In this document: positions 46,014 through 55,892 of the stretch, one piece after another
Numbering within the stretch: position 1 is the stretch's first letter
How the letters are laid out: each line of letters begins with the position of its first letter
NCBI RefSeq assembly: GCF_002237555.1
Contig: NZ_CP022540.1
Location: 3,725,001 to 3,789,000, forward strand
Direction: 5' to 3'
Length of the DNA: 64,000 nucleotides
Source of the DNA: Antarctobacter heliothermus
GTDB lineage: Bacteria > Pseudomonadota > Alphaproteobacteria > Rhodobacterales > Rhodobacteraceae
Notes under the pieces: model-generated
The model's database searches: none
The model's input: the letters and a program-made list of their open reading frames with translations, nothing else
What the model was told of the DNA's origin: nothing
Translations under genes and position numbers: made by a program

Positions 46014-47490
46014 CCCTTGTCGGGTAATTTCTTGGACCGCTGGTACGTTCGCCCTCTGCGTGGCGGTGGCAGGCGGAACCGACCTTTGGGCCCAAGACAA
46101 CCCAGTCGCGCAAAGCGCGACTCCGCCCCGGGTCGAGGCGGCGCCACTGGCCGCGCCCAACCCGGGTGCCGCAGGTTTGCTGGCCCCCCGCGTCACCGGC
46201 CTGCCATCGACGTTGTGGTCCGGTTCTGACCCCGCCACGCTAGAGGGCCTGATCCGTGCGCTGGATCTGCCCGTCCCCGCCCTGCGCGCACATATGCGGG
46301 TCATGATGCTGGCAGAGGCCGAACCGCCAGTCGGCGACCGGGATCTGGCCCACCTGACTGCGCGCCTGACGTGGCTCGAAGAACAGGGACTGGTGGAAGA
46401 GGCGCTGGCCCTGCTGGACATCACTGGGATGCAGGATCCGCAACTGTTTGCGATCTGGGCCGACCTTGCACTTTTGCTGGGACAATCGCAGCCGGTCTGC
46501 CGTGCGCTGGCCGCGCAACCTCGGCTCAGCAACGATCTCAGCCTGCGGATCTTTTGCGCGGCCCGCAACGGCGACTGGCGCCGCGCCGCGCTAGTCCTGC
46601 ACAGCGCCCAGACACTGGGTGATTTGTCCGGTCGCCGCGCCGAATTGTTGACCCGGTTTCTGGACCCAGAGGCCGGAAATGGCGGCCAATTGCTGCCGCC
46701 GGTTCGCCCCACACCGCTGGAGTTCCGCCTGTTCGAGGCACTTGGCGAGCCGCTGCCCACCGCACCTCTGCCGCTGCAATACGCGGTGCTGGACCTGTCC
46801 GGCGACAACGGTTGGCGGACCCAGATCCAGGCCGCCGAAAGACTGGCGCGCGCGGGCAGCCTCCCCGCCAACCGACTGTTGGGCATCTATACGCTGCGCC
46901 AACCCGCCGCCTCTGGCGGTGTCTGGGACCGGGTCGATGCCCTACAGGGCTTTGAGCGCGCACTGGGGCGCGGCGCACCGGACACGGTTGCACAGGAACT
47001 GCAACAGGTCTGGCCGCAAATGGCATCGGGTCGATTGCTGGTGCCATTCGCCGAACTTTATGGCGAACGGCTGGCACGGCTCACATTAGAGGGGCGCGCC
47101 GCCGGGATTGCCCGACGCGCCGGTTTATTGTCGCCGTCCTACGAAAGCCTTGCGCTGGGTCTGACGGACGACAGCGCGGAAACACGTTTTCTGTCCGCCA
47201 TCGCGCAGGGGCAGGCCCCCGCCAACATTGCCGATCTGCCCCATGCCCAAGCGGTCGCCGACGGGTTTTCCGGCGCTCCGATGCCGTCGGTCCTGCGCGA
47301 CCAACTGGCCGAGGGGCGACTGGGAGAAGTGATCTTGCGCGCCATGGTTCTGTTTGCCTCCGGTTCCGCTGGAAACGGGCAGGATCTGACCGACGCCATC
47401 GCCAGTTTTCGCAGCCTCGGGTTAGAGGATCTGGCCCGGCGCGCGGCATTGGAACTGATGATCCTTGATGCCGAAAGGGCGCGGCGGTGA
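46003..47490 (+). CDS. Secreted protein of unknown function, coupled to xerD
   Basis: The protein has 495 residues. Residues 1-30 are a signal peptide (hydrophobic FALCVAVAGG, probable cleavage near DLWAQ). The remainder is Leu/Ala-rich and helical, without recognised catalytic motifs, and looks like a repeat-helix (TPR-like or alpha-solenoid) protein. Helices such as WLEEQGLVEEALALLD and RIFCAARNGDWRRAALVLHSAQTL suit that reading. Its end overlaps xerD by 4 bases. An association with the cell envelope near a recombinase gene has no clear functional link. I do not recognise the family. Confidence 0.6.
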   Translation: MTVDPCRVISWTAGTFALCVAVAGGTDLWAQDNPVAQSATPPRVEAAPLAAPNPGAAGLLAPRVTGLPSTLWSGSDPATLEGLIRALDLPVPALRAHMRVMMLAEAEPPVGDRDLAHLTARLTWLEEQGLVEEALALLDITGMQDPQLFAIWADLALLLGQSQPVCRALAAQPRLSNDLSLRIFCAARNGDWRRAALVLHSAQTLGDLSGRRAELLTRFLDPEAGNGGQLLPPVRPTPLEFRLFEALGEPLPTAPLPLQYAVLDLSGDNGWRTQIQAAERLARAGSLPANRLLGIYTLRQPAASGGVWDRVDALQGFERALGRGAPDTVAQELQQVWPQMASGRLLVPFAELYGERLARLTLEGRAAGIARRAGLLSPSYESLALGLTDDSAETRFLSAIAQGQAPANIADLPHAQAVADGFSGAPMPSVLRDQLAEGRLGEVILRAMVLFASGSAGNGQDLTDAIASFRSLGLEDLARRAALELMILDAERARR

Positions 47491-48416
47491 CGCCGTCCCG
47501 CTGGGTTCCGCTGTTTCTGGAGGCTTTGGCCGCCGAACGCGGGGCTGCGGCCAACACTCTTGCCGCCTACGACCGCGATCTGGCCCATGCGCGGGATTGG
47601 CTGCACGACAACAGCAAGGATTTCGACACAGCCACCGAGGACACGATAGAGGCCTATCTGGTTCATTGTGACCGACAGGGACTGTCACGTGCCACCCGCG
47701 CGCGGCGGCTGTCGTCGTTGAAACAGCTTTTTCGATTCGCCTTTGAAGAGGGATTGCGCACCGACAATCCCGCCTTGCAGATCGCCGGACCGGGACGCGA
47801 CAAACGTCTGCCCAAGACGCTGTCGGTCGAAGAAGTCGACCGCCTGCTAAACGCTGCCGAGGCGCATGGGCGCACCGAAAGCGACCGCACCCGCAACGCC
47901 TGCCTGATGCAGTTGCTGTACGCCACCGGAATGCGGGTCACTGAACTGGTCTCTCTGCCGGTGTCCGCCGCGCGCGGCGATCCGCGTATGCTGTTGATCC
48001 GGGGCAAAGGCGGCAAGGAACGCATGGTGCCTCTTTCGCCCCCCGCGCGGGAGGCATTGTCACTTTGGTTGCAAATCCGCGACGCGCAGGACGACACCGC
48101 GCACACCGAAGGCAAGCCGCACTCACCACAACTCTTTCCGTCGCGCGGCAAGGCCGGACACCTGACCCGGCATGCCTTTTACATGCTGATCAAGGAGTTC
48201 GCGGTAGAGGCCGGTGTCTCACCGGACAAGGTCACCCCACACACCCTGCGGCACGCCTTTGCCACACACCTGTTGGCAAACGGGGCCGATCTGCGCGCCA
48301 TCCAGACCCTGCTTGGCCATGCCGATGTTGCCACGACGGAAATCTACACCCACGTCCTCGAAGAACGACTGCGCGATCTGGTCCTCGAACACCATCCCCT
48401 TGCCAAAGATCCCTGA
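47487..48416 (+). CDS. xerD: Tyrosine recombinase XerD
   Basis: This 309-residue site-specific recombinase resolves chromosome dimers at dif with XerC. The N-terminal SAM-like domain covers about residues 1-90. The catalytic tetrad and nucleophile are present: Arg in ATGMRVTELVSLPVS, His-x-x-Arg in TPHTLRHAFATHLLANGADLRAIQ, the second His in LLGHADV, and Tyr in EIYTHV. A GTG start at 47487 overlaps the stop of the upstream gene. The XerD assignment over XerC rests on the usual context with a CorC-type gene downstream. Confidence 0.93.
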   Translation: MTPSRWVPLFLEALAAERGAAANTLAAYDRDLAHARDWLHDNSKDFDTATEDTIEAYLVHCDRQGLSRATRARRLSSLKQLFRFAFEEGLRTDNPALQIAGPGRDKRLPKTLSVEEVDRLLNAAEAHGRTESDRTRNACLMQLLYATGMRVTELVSLPVSAARGDPRMLLIRGKGGKERMVPLSPPAREALSLWLQIRDAQDDTAHTEGKPHSPQLFPSRGKAGHLTRHAFYMLIKEFAVEAGVSPDKVTPHTLRHAFATHLLANGADLRAIQTLLGHADVATTEIYTHVLEERLRDLVLEHHPLAKDP

Positions 48417-48559
48417 GCCTTGCGGCCGGGGACGGTGGGCGGGGCAATGTTGCGGCCGCAGGCCGTGACGCGCGCCGAACACCGCCCCAGCACCAAACGC
48501 CCCCCTTGAATGCGCCCTCCAGCGCCCCCATAACCGGGCAAACCCAAAGGACCGCCCAC

Positions 48560-49882
48560 ATGGATGCCACGCCCGAAACCCTTGACGCCGCCTTCTGGAT
48601 CACTGCCGCCTCGATCATCGGTCTGATCATGCTCTCGGCCTTTTTTTCTGGGTCGGAAACCGCGCTCACGGCTGCGTCACGGGGCAAGCTGCGGGCCGCC
48701 GCCGACAAGGGGTCCGTCGGGGCAGAGCGTGCTCTTGAGATCACCGAAGACAACGAACGGCTGATCGGCTCTGTCCTGTTGGGCAACAACCTTGTGAACA
48801 TTCTCGCTACAGCGCTGGCGACGATGATCTTTACCCAAGCTCTGGGCGAAAGCGGCGTGGTCTACGCCACCGCTGTCATGACCCTTGTGGTGCTGATCTT
48901 TGCCGAGGTTTTGCCCAAGACCTATGCCATCACCAATCCGGAAACCGCCGCCGCCCGTGTGTCGGGCCCCATCGCGTTGGTTGTGCGGCTTTTCGCGCCG
49001 ATGGTTTCGGCGGTACGCGTGCTGGTTCGGGCGCTTTTGCGCATTGTCGGGGTTAAGACCGATCCTGACAGCCACATTCTGGCAGTGCGCGAAGAGATTG
49101 CCGGGGCCCTGCAACTGGGCCATTCCGAAGGCGTGGTCGAAAAGGAAGACCGCGACCGCATTCTGGGCGCGCTTGATCTCAGCGACCGGACGGTCGAAGA
49201 AATCATGCTGCACCGCTCCAAGATCGAGATGCTGGATGCCAATGCGCGCCCGCAGGAGATCCTGCAACAGTGCCTTGAAAGCAGTCACACCCGCCTGCCC
49301 GTCTTCCGTGATGACCCTGAGAACATCCTTGGCGTGATCCACGCCAAGGATCTGCTGCGCGCCATGTACCGGCTGGTGGATGAGGATCAGACGATGGCCG
49401 GCGCCATTGCCGACTTCAAGGTGACGGATGTGGCGATGAAGCCCTATTTCGTGCCCGACACCACCTCTCTGGATGAACAGATGCGCCAGTTCCTGCGTCG
49501 CCGCACCCATTTTGCGCTGGTGGTGGACGAATACGGCGCGTTGCAGGGGCTGATCACGCTTGAGGACATCCTTGAGGAAATCGTCGGCGAGATCACCGAT
49601 GAATTCGACCCAGATGCGGATCATCCGATCAGCAAGGCCGAGGATGGCCACTATTGGATCGACGGCCAGATGACGATCCGCGATTTCAACCGCGCGACCG
49701 ACTGGAACCTGCCCGACGATGAGGCGAACACCGTCGCGGGTCTTGTGATCCACGAGGCGCAGATGATCCCGACCATGGGGCAAGTGTTCAGCTTTCACGG
49801 CTTCCGGTTCGAGGTCATGGCGCGCGAGCACAACCGGATCACCCGACTAAAGGTGCGCCCATTGGCGCCCGAGGGCAGCTGA
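48560..49882 (+). CDS. CNNM/CorC-family membrane protein (DUF21, two CBS, transporter-associated domain)
   Basis: This 440-residue protein has an N-terminal DUF21 membrane domain (about residues 10-190; the conserved FFSGSETALTAASRGKL is evident). Two CBS domains follow (about 215-340; TVEEIMLHRSKIEML and the second ending in the loop RRRTHFALVVDEYGALQGLITLEDILEEIVGEITDEFD). The C-terminal transporter-associated domain ends in VRPLAPEGS. Family members are linked to Mg2+ or Co2+ efflux or tolerance. It lies downstream of xerD by 143 bases. Confidence 0.93.
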   Translation: MDATPETLDAAFWITAASIIGLIMLSAFFSGSETALTAASRGKLRAAADKGSVGAERALEITEDNERLIGSVLLGNNLVNILATALATMIFTQALGESGVVYATAVMTLVVLIFAEVLPKTYAITNPETAAARVSGPIALVVRLFAPMVSAVRVLVRALLRIVGVKTDPDSHILAVREEIAGALQLGHSEGVVEKEDRDRILGALDLSDRTVEEIMLHRSKIEMLDANARPQEILQQCLESSHTRLPVFRDDPENILGVIHAKDLLRAMYRLVDEDQTMAGAIADFKVTDVAMKPYFVPDTTSLDEQMRQFLRRRTHFALVVDEYGALQGLITLEDILEEIVGEITDEFDPDADHPISKAEDGHYWIDGQMTIRDFNRATDWNLPDDEANTVAGLVIHEAQMIPTMGQVFSFHGFRFEVMAREHNRITRLKVRPLAPEGS

Positions 49883-50001
49883 TCCTGCAGAGGTCGCCGC
49901 CGCGACAGGCAGGCAGCGACAGCCACGTTTGAACGCTCGACGTGATCGCCAACCTCCGTCAGATGATCAGCCAGAGCGCCACGCAGTGACGCGCGGCCCA
50001 G

Positions 50002-52422
50002 TCACGCCCGCAAGCGTTTGCCTTCGGGGTCAAATGGCGGTTCAGAAAGGATCACCGCGCCGTGGGGTTTTCCCAGCACCATGACCTCAACCCGGTCGCC
50101 CGTCCCCGCAAGACCCGCCTTGACATAACCAAGCGCCAGACTGCGCCCAACCGAATAACCATAGCCCCCCGAGGTGACGCGCCCGACGCCCTGCCCGTCG
50201 CGGAAAATCGGCTCTCCGCCGCTGGCGTCGGCGTTTGAGGCGCTGACCGCGTCCTCATCCAGCGCAAGGATCACCAGCATTTCGCGCGCGGGGTTGTCGA
50301 TCACCTCCAACAGCGCCGTTTTGTTCAGGAAATCCTTGTCCAATTTGCACAGGCGCTCCAGCCCCACCTCCTGCGGCCAGTATTCGGGCGAGTATTCCCG
50401 GCTCCATGAACCATAACCCTTTTCGATGCGCAGGCTCATCAATGCGCGGCTGCCGACAGGGCCGATGTCCATGCCCTGCCCTTCGTCCAGCAGCGCCTGA
50501 TACAGGCGCGCCTGATCCACCGTCGCACAGTGCAACTCCCACCCCAGATCGCCTGTGAAAGACACCCGCAACGCCAAGACGCGCACGCCCGCAATGTCGA
50601 TCCAGCGGGAGGCCATAAAGGGGAAATCCTCTGTCGCCAGAGACGCATTGGTCAGCCGCGCCAACATTTCACGCGACCGCGGTCCGGCCACGTTAAAGCC
50701 GCACATCGCCTCTGTCATCGAGGTGAATTCGGTGCCTTCGGGCAACGGGATTTCGCGGAAGAACCGCAAGTGATAGCGCTCGGCCATACCGGAACCGATC
50801 ACCCAGAATTCATCCTCCGCAAGTCGGGTGACCGTGAAATCGCCCGCGATGCCGCCACGCTTGCCAATCAGTGGAGTCAGACAGGACCGCCCCACCTTGC
50901 GCGGCATCCGATTGGCGAAAACCGCGTTCAGCCAGTCCTCTGCCCCCGGCCCAGCGACGCGGTATTTGGCAAAGTTCGAGATGTCGATGATGCCGCCGGT
51001 GTCGCGCAGGGCGCGCGCCTCACGCCCCACACTGTGCCACCAACCCTGCCGGGTGAACCCGGGAATGTCGGGCTGATCGGCGTCGAAATAGGCGGGATGC
51101 TCCCAACCATAGTTCAGACCGAACTTTGTGCCCATCGCCTGTTGTGCCTCATACACCGGACGCGTGCGGACAGGCCGCCCGGCCTCACGCTCTTCACCCG
51201 GAAAGTGAATCGCAAAGCGGTGGGCGTACTGGTTCTTGACCCGCGCCTTGGTGAAAGCCTCATCCGCCCAGTCCCCGAACCGCGCCATGTCCCACGGGAA
51301 CATGTCGTACTGCATCTCTCCGTCGATGATCCACTGCGCCGCCATCAACCCCATACCGCCGGATTGCGAGAACCCGGGGATGATCCCGTTGCAGCAGAAA
51401 TAGCCCGACAGTTCCGGCACCGGCCCCATCAGCACATTGCTGTCCGGCGACCAGATCATCGGCCCGTTGATCACCCGTTTGATCCCCGCTGACCCGACCA
51501 GGGGCACCCGGTCGATGGCGCGCATCATGTTGTCCTCGATCCGGTCCAGATCGTCGGCGAACAGCTCATGCGCAAAGTCCAGCGGTGTGCCCTCTTCGGC
51601 CCACAACCGCACGTCCCGCTCATAGGCCCCGATCAGCAGGCCCTTGCCCTCTTGCCGCAGGTAATATTCACCGTCGCGGTCCGCGACAGAGGGCAATCGG
51701 CGGTCCATCGCGGCGATCTCTGCGATGGTCTCGGTCACGAAATACTGATGCTCTGTCGGCTGCAGCGGCAGCTTGATGCCCGCCAGCGCCGCCACCTCAC
51801 GCCCCCACAAACCGGCGGCGTTGATCACCCAAGGCGTGTGAATGTCACCCTTCGGAGTGCGCACGATCCATGTGCCATCCCGCTGCTGTTCGGTCGCCGT
51901 CACGGGGGTAAAGCGGTGAATCTCAGCGCCCCGCTGGCGCGCCCCCGCCGCATAGGCCGCTGTCACCCCAGAGGGATCGACGTTACCGCCATCGGGTTCG
52001 AACATGATGCAGCGAATACCGGTGAAATCGACCAAAGGATGCAGGCGCTCTGCCTCATCAACGCCGATCTCATGAAAATTCATCCCGTAGAGTTTGGCCT
52101 TGGCGGCTTGCAGTCGCAGCTGATGCTCGCGCGCCTCGGTCTGCGCAAGGTACAGTGATCCAGCCTGGAACACCCCGCAGCTTTGCCCGGTCTCGTTTTC
52201 CAGATCCTTGTAAAGGTTCATCGTATAGTGCTGAAGGCGGGAGATATTGGTGCTGTCATGCAGCCCGTGAATGTTCGCCGCTGCGTGCCATGTGGACCCT
52301 GATGTCAGCTCATCCCGCTCCAGCAGGACGCAGTCGGCCCAGCCCAGCTTGGTCAGGTGGTAAAGGATCGAACATCCGATGACGCCGCCCCCGATGACAA
52401 CGGCCTGAGCGTGGCTGCGCAT
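50002..52422 (-). CDS. FAD-dependent dehydrogenase with GcvT domains (dimethylglycine/sarcosine-type), copy 1
   Basis: The protein has 806 residues, with a DAO-type FAD domain (about 1-370), an FAO_M linker domain, and a GcvT-type tetrahydrofolate-binding domain (about 430-806). The N-terminal dinucleotide site VIGGGVIGCSILYHLTKLG is intact. The His in SGSTWHAAANIHG sits where DMGDH attaches FAD covalently. The C-terminal SGGYGYSVGRSLALGYV is the GcvT end. It should demethylate a methylated glycine and pass formaldehyde to folate. Its product cannot be told from the next paralogue; substrate specificity is not readable from sequence. It is divergent from copy 2, sharing a 283-base promoter region. 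Confidence 0.88.
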   Translation of the reverse strand: MRSHAQAVVIGGGVIGCSILYHLTKLGWADCVLLERDELTSGSTWHAAANIHGLHDSTNISRLQHYTMNLYKDLENETGQSCGVFQAGSLYLAQTEAREHQLRLQAAKAKLYGMNFHEIGVDEAERLHPLVDFTGIRCIMFEPDGGNVDPSGVTAAYAAGARQRGAEIHRFTPVTATEQQRDGTWIVRTPKGDIHTPWVINAAGLWGREVAALAGIKLPLQPTEHQYFVTETIAEIAAMDRRLPSVADRDGEYYLRQEGKGLLIGAYERDVRLWAEEGTPLDFAHELFADDLDRIEDNMMRAIDRVPLVGSAGIKRVINGPMIWSPDSNVLMGPVPELSGYFCCNGIIPGFSQSGGMGLMAAQWIIDGEMQYDMFPWDMARFGDWADEAFTKARVKNQYAHRFAIHFPGEEREAGRPVRTRPVYEAQQAMGTKFGLNYGWEHPAYFDADQPDIPGFTRQGWWHSVGREARALRDTGGIIDISNFAKYRVAGPGAEDWLNAVFANRMPRKVGRSCLTPLIGKRGGIAGDFTVTRLAEDEFWVIGSGMAERYHLRFFREIPLPEGTEFTSMTEAMCGFNVAGPRSREMLARLTNASLATEDFPFMASRWIDIAGVRVLALRVSFTGDLGWELHCATVDQARLYQALLDEGQGMDIGPVGSRALMSLRIEKGYGSWSREYSPEYWPQEVGLERLCKLDKDFLNKTALLEVIDNPAREMLVILALDEDAVSASNADASGGEPIFRDGQGVGRVTSGGYGYSVGRSLALGYVKAGLAGTGDRVEVMVLGKPHGAVILSEPPFDPEGKRLRA

Positions 52423-52705
52423 GACAAATCTCCCTAGGCTGCCTTGTGTCCGGACGATGCGACGGCACCGCGTGGCAAGGTTGCCGGTTTCCGACATCCG
52501 ACGTCGCGGCTGCACAAGGCGCAAGCCGACCAAACTTCTGCGCGGCCCGGCCCGATGTAAATTCGGCCGCGTGCTGCAAAATTGGCGGGTGGCGCGCCCC
52601 ACTGGAACCACCAGCGCCCGTTTTCGACATCTCCCGTCGCAGACGGTCTTGCACGCCGCCGCGCGCCCTGCCACCGCTAAGGCAAGCAGGTTCTGGGAGA
52701 CGATC
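52423..52705. other. Divergent intergenic region between the two dehydrogenase genes
   Basis: These 283 bases must hold both promoters. GGGAGACGATC precedes the ATG of the plus-strand gene. I could not assign operators, and no RNA gene or terminator is evident. The GC-rich middle (about 52490-52640) shows no clear palindromes. Confidence 0.5.
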
Positions 52706-55111
52706 ATGAAATCCACCACGCGCGTTGTTGTTATCGGGGGCGGCGTTGTCGGCTGTTCCGTCCTGTATCATCTGACCAAACTGGGTTGGTCAGATGTCAT
52801 GCTTCTGGAACGGTCGGAACTGACCTCGGGATCGACATGGCATGCTGCGGGCGGATTTCACACCCTCAACGGCGATACCAACATGGCTGCGCTGCAAGGC
52901 TATACCATCCGGCTGTACCGAGAGCTGGAAGAACTGACCGGCCTGTCTTGCGGGTTACACCACGTTGGCGGCGTGACACTGGCGGACAACAAGGACCGCT
53001 TTGACATGCTGTTGGCAGAACGCGCCAAGCATCGCTACATGGGACTGGAAACCGCGATCGTCACGCCCGACGAAATCGCACAGATCGCGCCGATCGTGAA
53101 CCTCGACGGCATTCTTGGCGGGCTATATGACCCGCTGGACGGGCACCTTGATCCCTCGGGGACAACCCATGCCTATGCCAAGTCCGCGCGCATGGGCGGT
53201 GCAGAAATTTGTCTTCATACCAAAGTGTTGGAAACCAAACCTCGTCCAGATGGCACTTGGGACGTGGTTACAGACAAAGGCACCATACACACCGAACATG
53301 TGGTCAACGCCGCCGGTCTTTGGGCACGTGAAGTCGGCGCTATGGCCGGTGTCTATCTGCCGCTGCACCCGATGGAACACCAATACCTGGTCACCGAAGA
53401 AACGCCCGAGATTTATGAACGCGACAGCGAGCACCCGCATGTCATGGACCCAGCCGGGGAAAGCTATCTGCGGCAAGAAGGCCGCGGGTTGTGCATCGGA
53501 TTTTACGAACAACCCTGCCGCCCCTGGGCAGTGGATGGCACGCCTTGGGAGTTTGGTCACGAACTGTTGCCTGATGACTTTGACAAGATCGAACAAAGCA
53601 TTGAATTTGCGTACAAACGCTTTCCTGTACTGGAACGCGCGGGGGTGAAATCGGTTATCCACGGACCATTTACCTTTGCGCCGGACGGCAACCCGCTGGT
53701 CGGCCCGATCCCAGGTTTGCGCGGCTATTGGTCCGCCTGCGGTGTCATGGCCGGGTTTAGCCAGGGTGGCGGCGTCGGCCTGATGCTGGCGCAGTGGATG
53801 GTTCATGGGGAGTGTGAACGCGACACCGGCGCGATGGATGTGGCGCGCTTTGGCGACTGGATTTCTGCGGGCTACACCCTGCCCAAAGTCATCGAAAACT
53901 ACCAGAAACGGTTCTCTGTCTCCTATCCCAACGAAGAGCTTCCCGCCGCGCGACCCAACCGCACAACGCCGATGTACGATGTATTTGACGGTATGGGCGC
54001 GGTCTGGGGTGCGCAATACGGGCTAGAAGTGGTAAATTATTTTGCACCCGCCGGAGACCCGGGCTTCGAAACGCCCTCGTTCCGCCGGTCCAACGCATGG
54101 GACGCAACTGCGAATGAGGTCCGCGCCGTGCGCGAGGCGGCGGGCATTAATGAGGTGCACAACTTTGGCAAGTACCGCGTAACTGGCCCTAATGCCCGTG
54201 CATGGCTGGATCGGATCATGGCCGGCCGTATCCCCAAGATCGGGAGATTAGCATTGACCCCTATGCTGTCCCCGGCGGGACGCATCGTTGGCGATTTCAC
54301 CGTCAGTTGTCTGGGAGATGCAGAGTTCCAGTTGACCGCTTCTTACGGGGCACAGGCCTACCACATGCGCTGGTTCTTGCAACATCAGGAAGACGGCGTA
54401 ACCATCGAAAATATAAGTGATAAGCTGAACGGATTTCAAATCGCCGGCCCCCGTGCACGAGACATTCTGCAGGCCTGCACCCGCTCTGACCTGTCTGAAA
54501 TGCGGTTCATGGATGCGCGGCGCATGGTGATCGGCATGACCGATTGCCTGGTGCAGCGCGTGTCCTACACCGGCGATCTGGGGTTTGAGGTCTACTGCGA
54601 TCCGATGGCGCAACGACATCTATGGGCAACTCTTTGGGCGGCGGGCGAACCGTTTGGAATGAAACCTTTCGGCATGCGGGCGATGATGTCGCTGCGACTG
54701 GACAAGTTCTTTGGTTCCTGGGGGCGTGAGTATTCACCCGACTACACCTGCGCCGAGACGGGGCTGGACCGCTTCATAGTGTGGGCAAAGGGCGATTTCA
54801 TAGGGCGTTCAGCAGCCGAGGCAGAGCGCGCTGCACCGCCGCAACGGGTATCCGTGGCCTTTGAGGTCGATGCTATGGACGCAGACGTCAACGCCTTTGA
54901 GCCAGTCTGGATAGACGGCGAGGTTCAGGGGTTTTGCACCTCTGGCGGCTACTCACACTTTGCGCAAAAATCAGTGGCTATTGCACTGATACCACGCGAA
55001 AAAGCGACCCCCGGGCTACGCGTCGACATTGAGATCCTTGGCCAGATGCGGTCCGCCAAATTGATCGCCGAACCACTGTTCGACAAGGACGGTGCAAGAA
55101 TGCGCGGGTGA
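52706..55111 (+). CDS. FAD-dependent dehydrogenase with GcvT domains (dimethylglycine/sarcosine-type), copy 2
   Basis: The protein has 801 residues with the same architecture as the divergent copy: FAD domain (VVIGGGVVGCSVLYHLTKLG), GSTWHAAGGFHTLNGD with the covalent-flavin His position, a linker domain, and a GcvT region ending in CTSGGYSHFAQKSVAIALI. The two copies are clearly homologous but far from identical, so this is an old duplication or two acquired genes with different substrates. Substrate choices include dimethylglycine, sarcosine or related methylamines. It may act in betaine or choline catabolism. Confidence 0.88.
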   Translation: MKSTTRVVVIGGGVVGCSVLYHLTKLGWSDVMLLERSELTSGSTWHAAGGFHTLNGDTNMAALQGYTIRLYRELEELTGLSCGLHHVGGVTLADNKDRFDMLLAERAKHRYMGLETAIVTPDEIAQIAPIVNLDGILGGLYDPLDGHLDPSGTTHAYAKSARMGGAEICLHTKVLETKPRPDGTWDVVTDKGTIHTEHVVNAAGLWAREVGAMAGVYLPLHPMEHQYLVTEETPEIYERDSEHPHVMDPAGESYLRQEGRGLCIGFYEQPCRPWAVDGTPWEFGHELLPDDFDKIEQSIEFAYKRFPVLERAGVKSVIHGPFTFAPDGNPLVGPIPGLRGYWSACGVMAGFSQGGGVGLMLAQWMVHGECERDTGAMDVARFGDWISAGYTLPKVIENYQKRFSVSYPNEELPAARPNRTTPMYDVFDGMGAVWGAQYGLEVVNYFAPAGDPGFETPSFRRSNAWDATANEVRAVREAAGINEVHNFGKYRVTGPNARAWLDRIMAGRIPKIGRLALTPMLSPAGRIVGDFTVSCLGDAEFQLTASYGAQAYHMRWFLQHQEDGVTIENISDKLNGFQIAGPRARDILQACTRSDLSEMRFMDARRMVIGMTDCLVQRVSYTGDLGFEVYCDPMAQRHLWATLWAAGEPFGMKPFGMRAMMSLRLDKFFGSWGREYSPDYTCAETGLDRFIVWAKGDFIGRSAAEAERAAPPQRVSVAFEVDAMDADVNAFEPVWIDGEVQGFCTSGGYSHFAQKSVAIALIPREKATPGLRVDIEILGQMRSAKLIAEPLFDKDGARMRG

Positions 55112-55233
55112 ATGCCGCACTCGCATTGCGGCACCGCAGCATGTAGCGGTCCAAGGAGCGCGCGACACAAAAAGTTGCGGATGCGACACAACATGCGCCA
55201 CATTCTTGCGTTACCTGTGGTAAGGTCTGCGTC

Positions 55234-55851
55234 ATGCTGAATATTGCGATTCTCATCCCCGCCGCAGGCGCGTCGTCACGAATGCGCGGACTGGACAAAT
55301 TGACGGAAAACATCGACGGCTTGCCGCTCTTGCGGCGGCAGGCTTTGCGGGCGAAGGCCACGGGTGCCCATGTAGCAGTCACGCTGCCAGACTGGAATCA
55401 CCCGCGCGCCGCGGTCCTCCAAGGGTTGCCGGTGCAAGTGATTGAGGTGCCGGATTCAGATTTGGGCATGTCTGCCTCGATCCGCCGGGGTGTGGGATTC
55501 CTTCCGCGTGATATCACGGCGGTGGTCATCCTACCTGCCGACATGCCGGAGATTGAAACCGAGGATATTCAGAAGCTTATCCAGAGTTTTCAATCCACCC
55601 CTTACCCGATGTTACAGCAGGCCACGACCGAGGATGGAACGCCAGGTCATCCGGTGCTTTTCCCTGCGGATTGCTTCATGGCTTTGCAAACCTTGACCGG
55701 TGACCATGGTGCGCGTGAGATCCTGCGAATGAATGCACACCGATTGCGGCACGTCGTACTGCCCGGTCGCCGGGCCTTGATCGATCTGGACACGCCGGAA
55801 GCATGGACAGCCTGGCGCGAAGCCCACAAAGACACCTGCCTGATCGGATAA
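55234..55851 (+). CDS. MobA-like nucleotidyltransferase
   Basis: This 205-residue protein belongs to the NTP_transf_3 family: an N-terminal nucleotide-binding block IAILIPAAGASSRMRGLDKLTENIDGLPLL, then VVILPADMPEIETEDIQKLI with a metal-binding Asp, and GHPVLFPADCFMALQTLTGDHGAREIL. Relatives are molybdenum-cofactor cytidylyl or guanylyl transferases, which activate the cofactor for oxidoreductases. The gene lies next to a flavin dehydrogenase, which does not need molybdenum, so the link is unclear. It may serve a molybdoenzyme encoded elsewhere. Confidence 0.85.
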   Translation: MLNIAILIPAAGASSRMRGLDKLTENIDGLPLLRRQALRAKATGAHVAVTLPDWNHPRAAVLQGLPVQVIEVPDSDLGMSASIRRGVGFLPRDITAVVILPADMPEIETEDIQKLIQSFQSTPYPMLQQATTEDGTPGHPVLFPADCFMALQTLTGDHGAREILRMNAHRLRHVVLPGRRALIDLDTPEAWTAWREAHKDTCLIG

Positions 55852-55892
55852 AACCCTCTACGACAGCATGTTAGCAGGTGCGGTTTCTGTGA

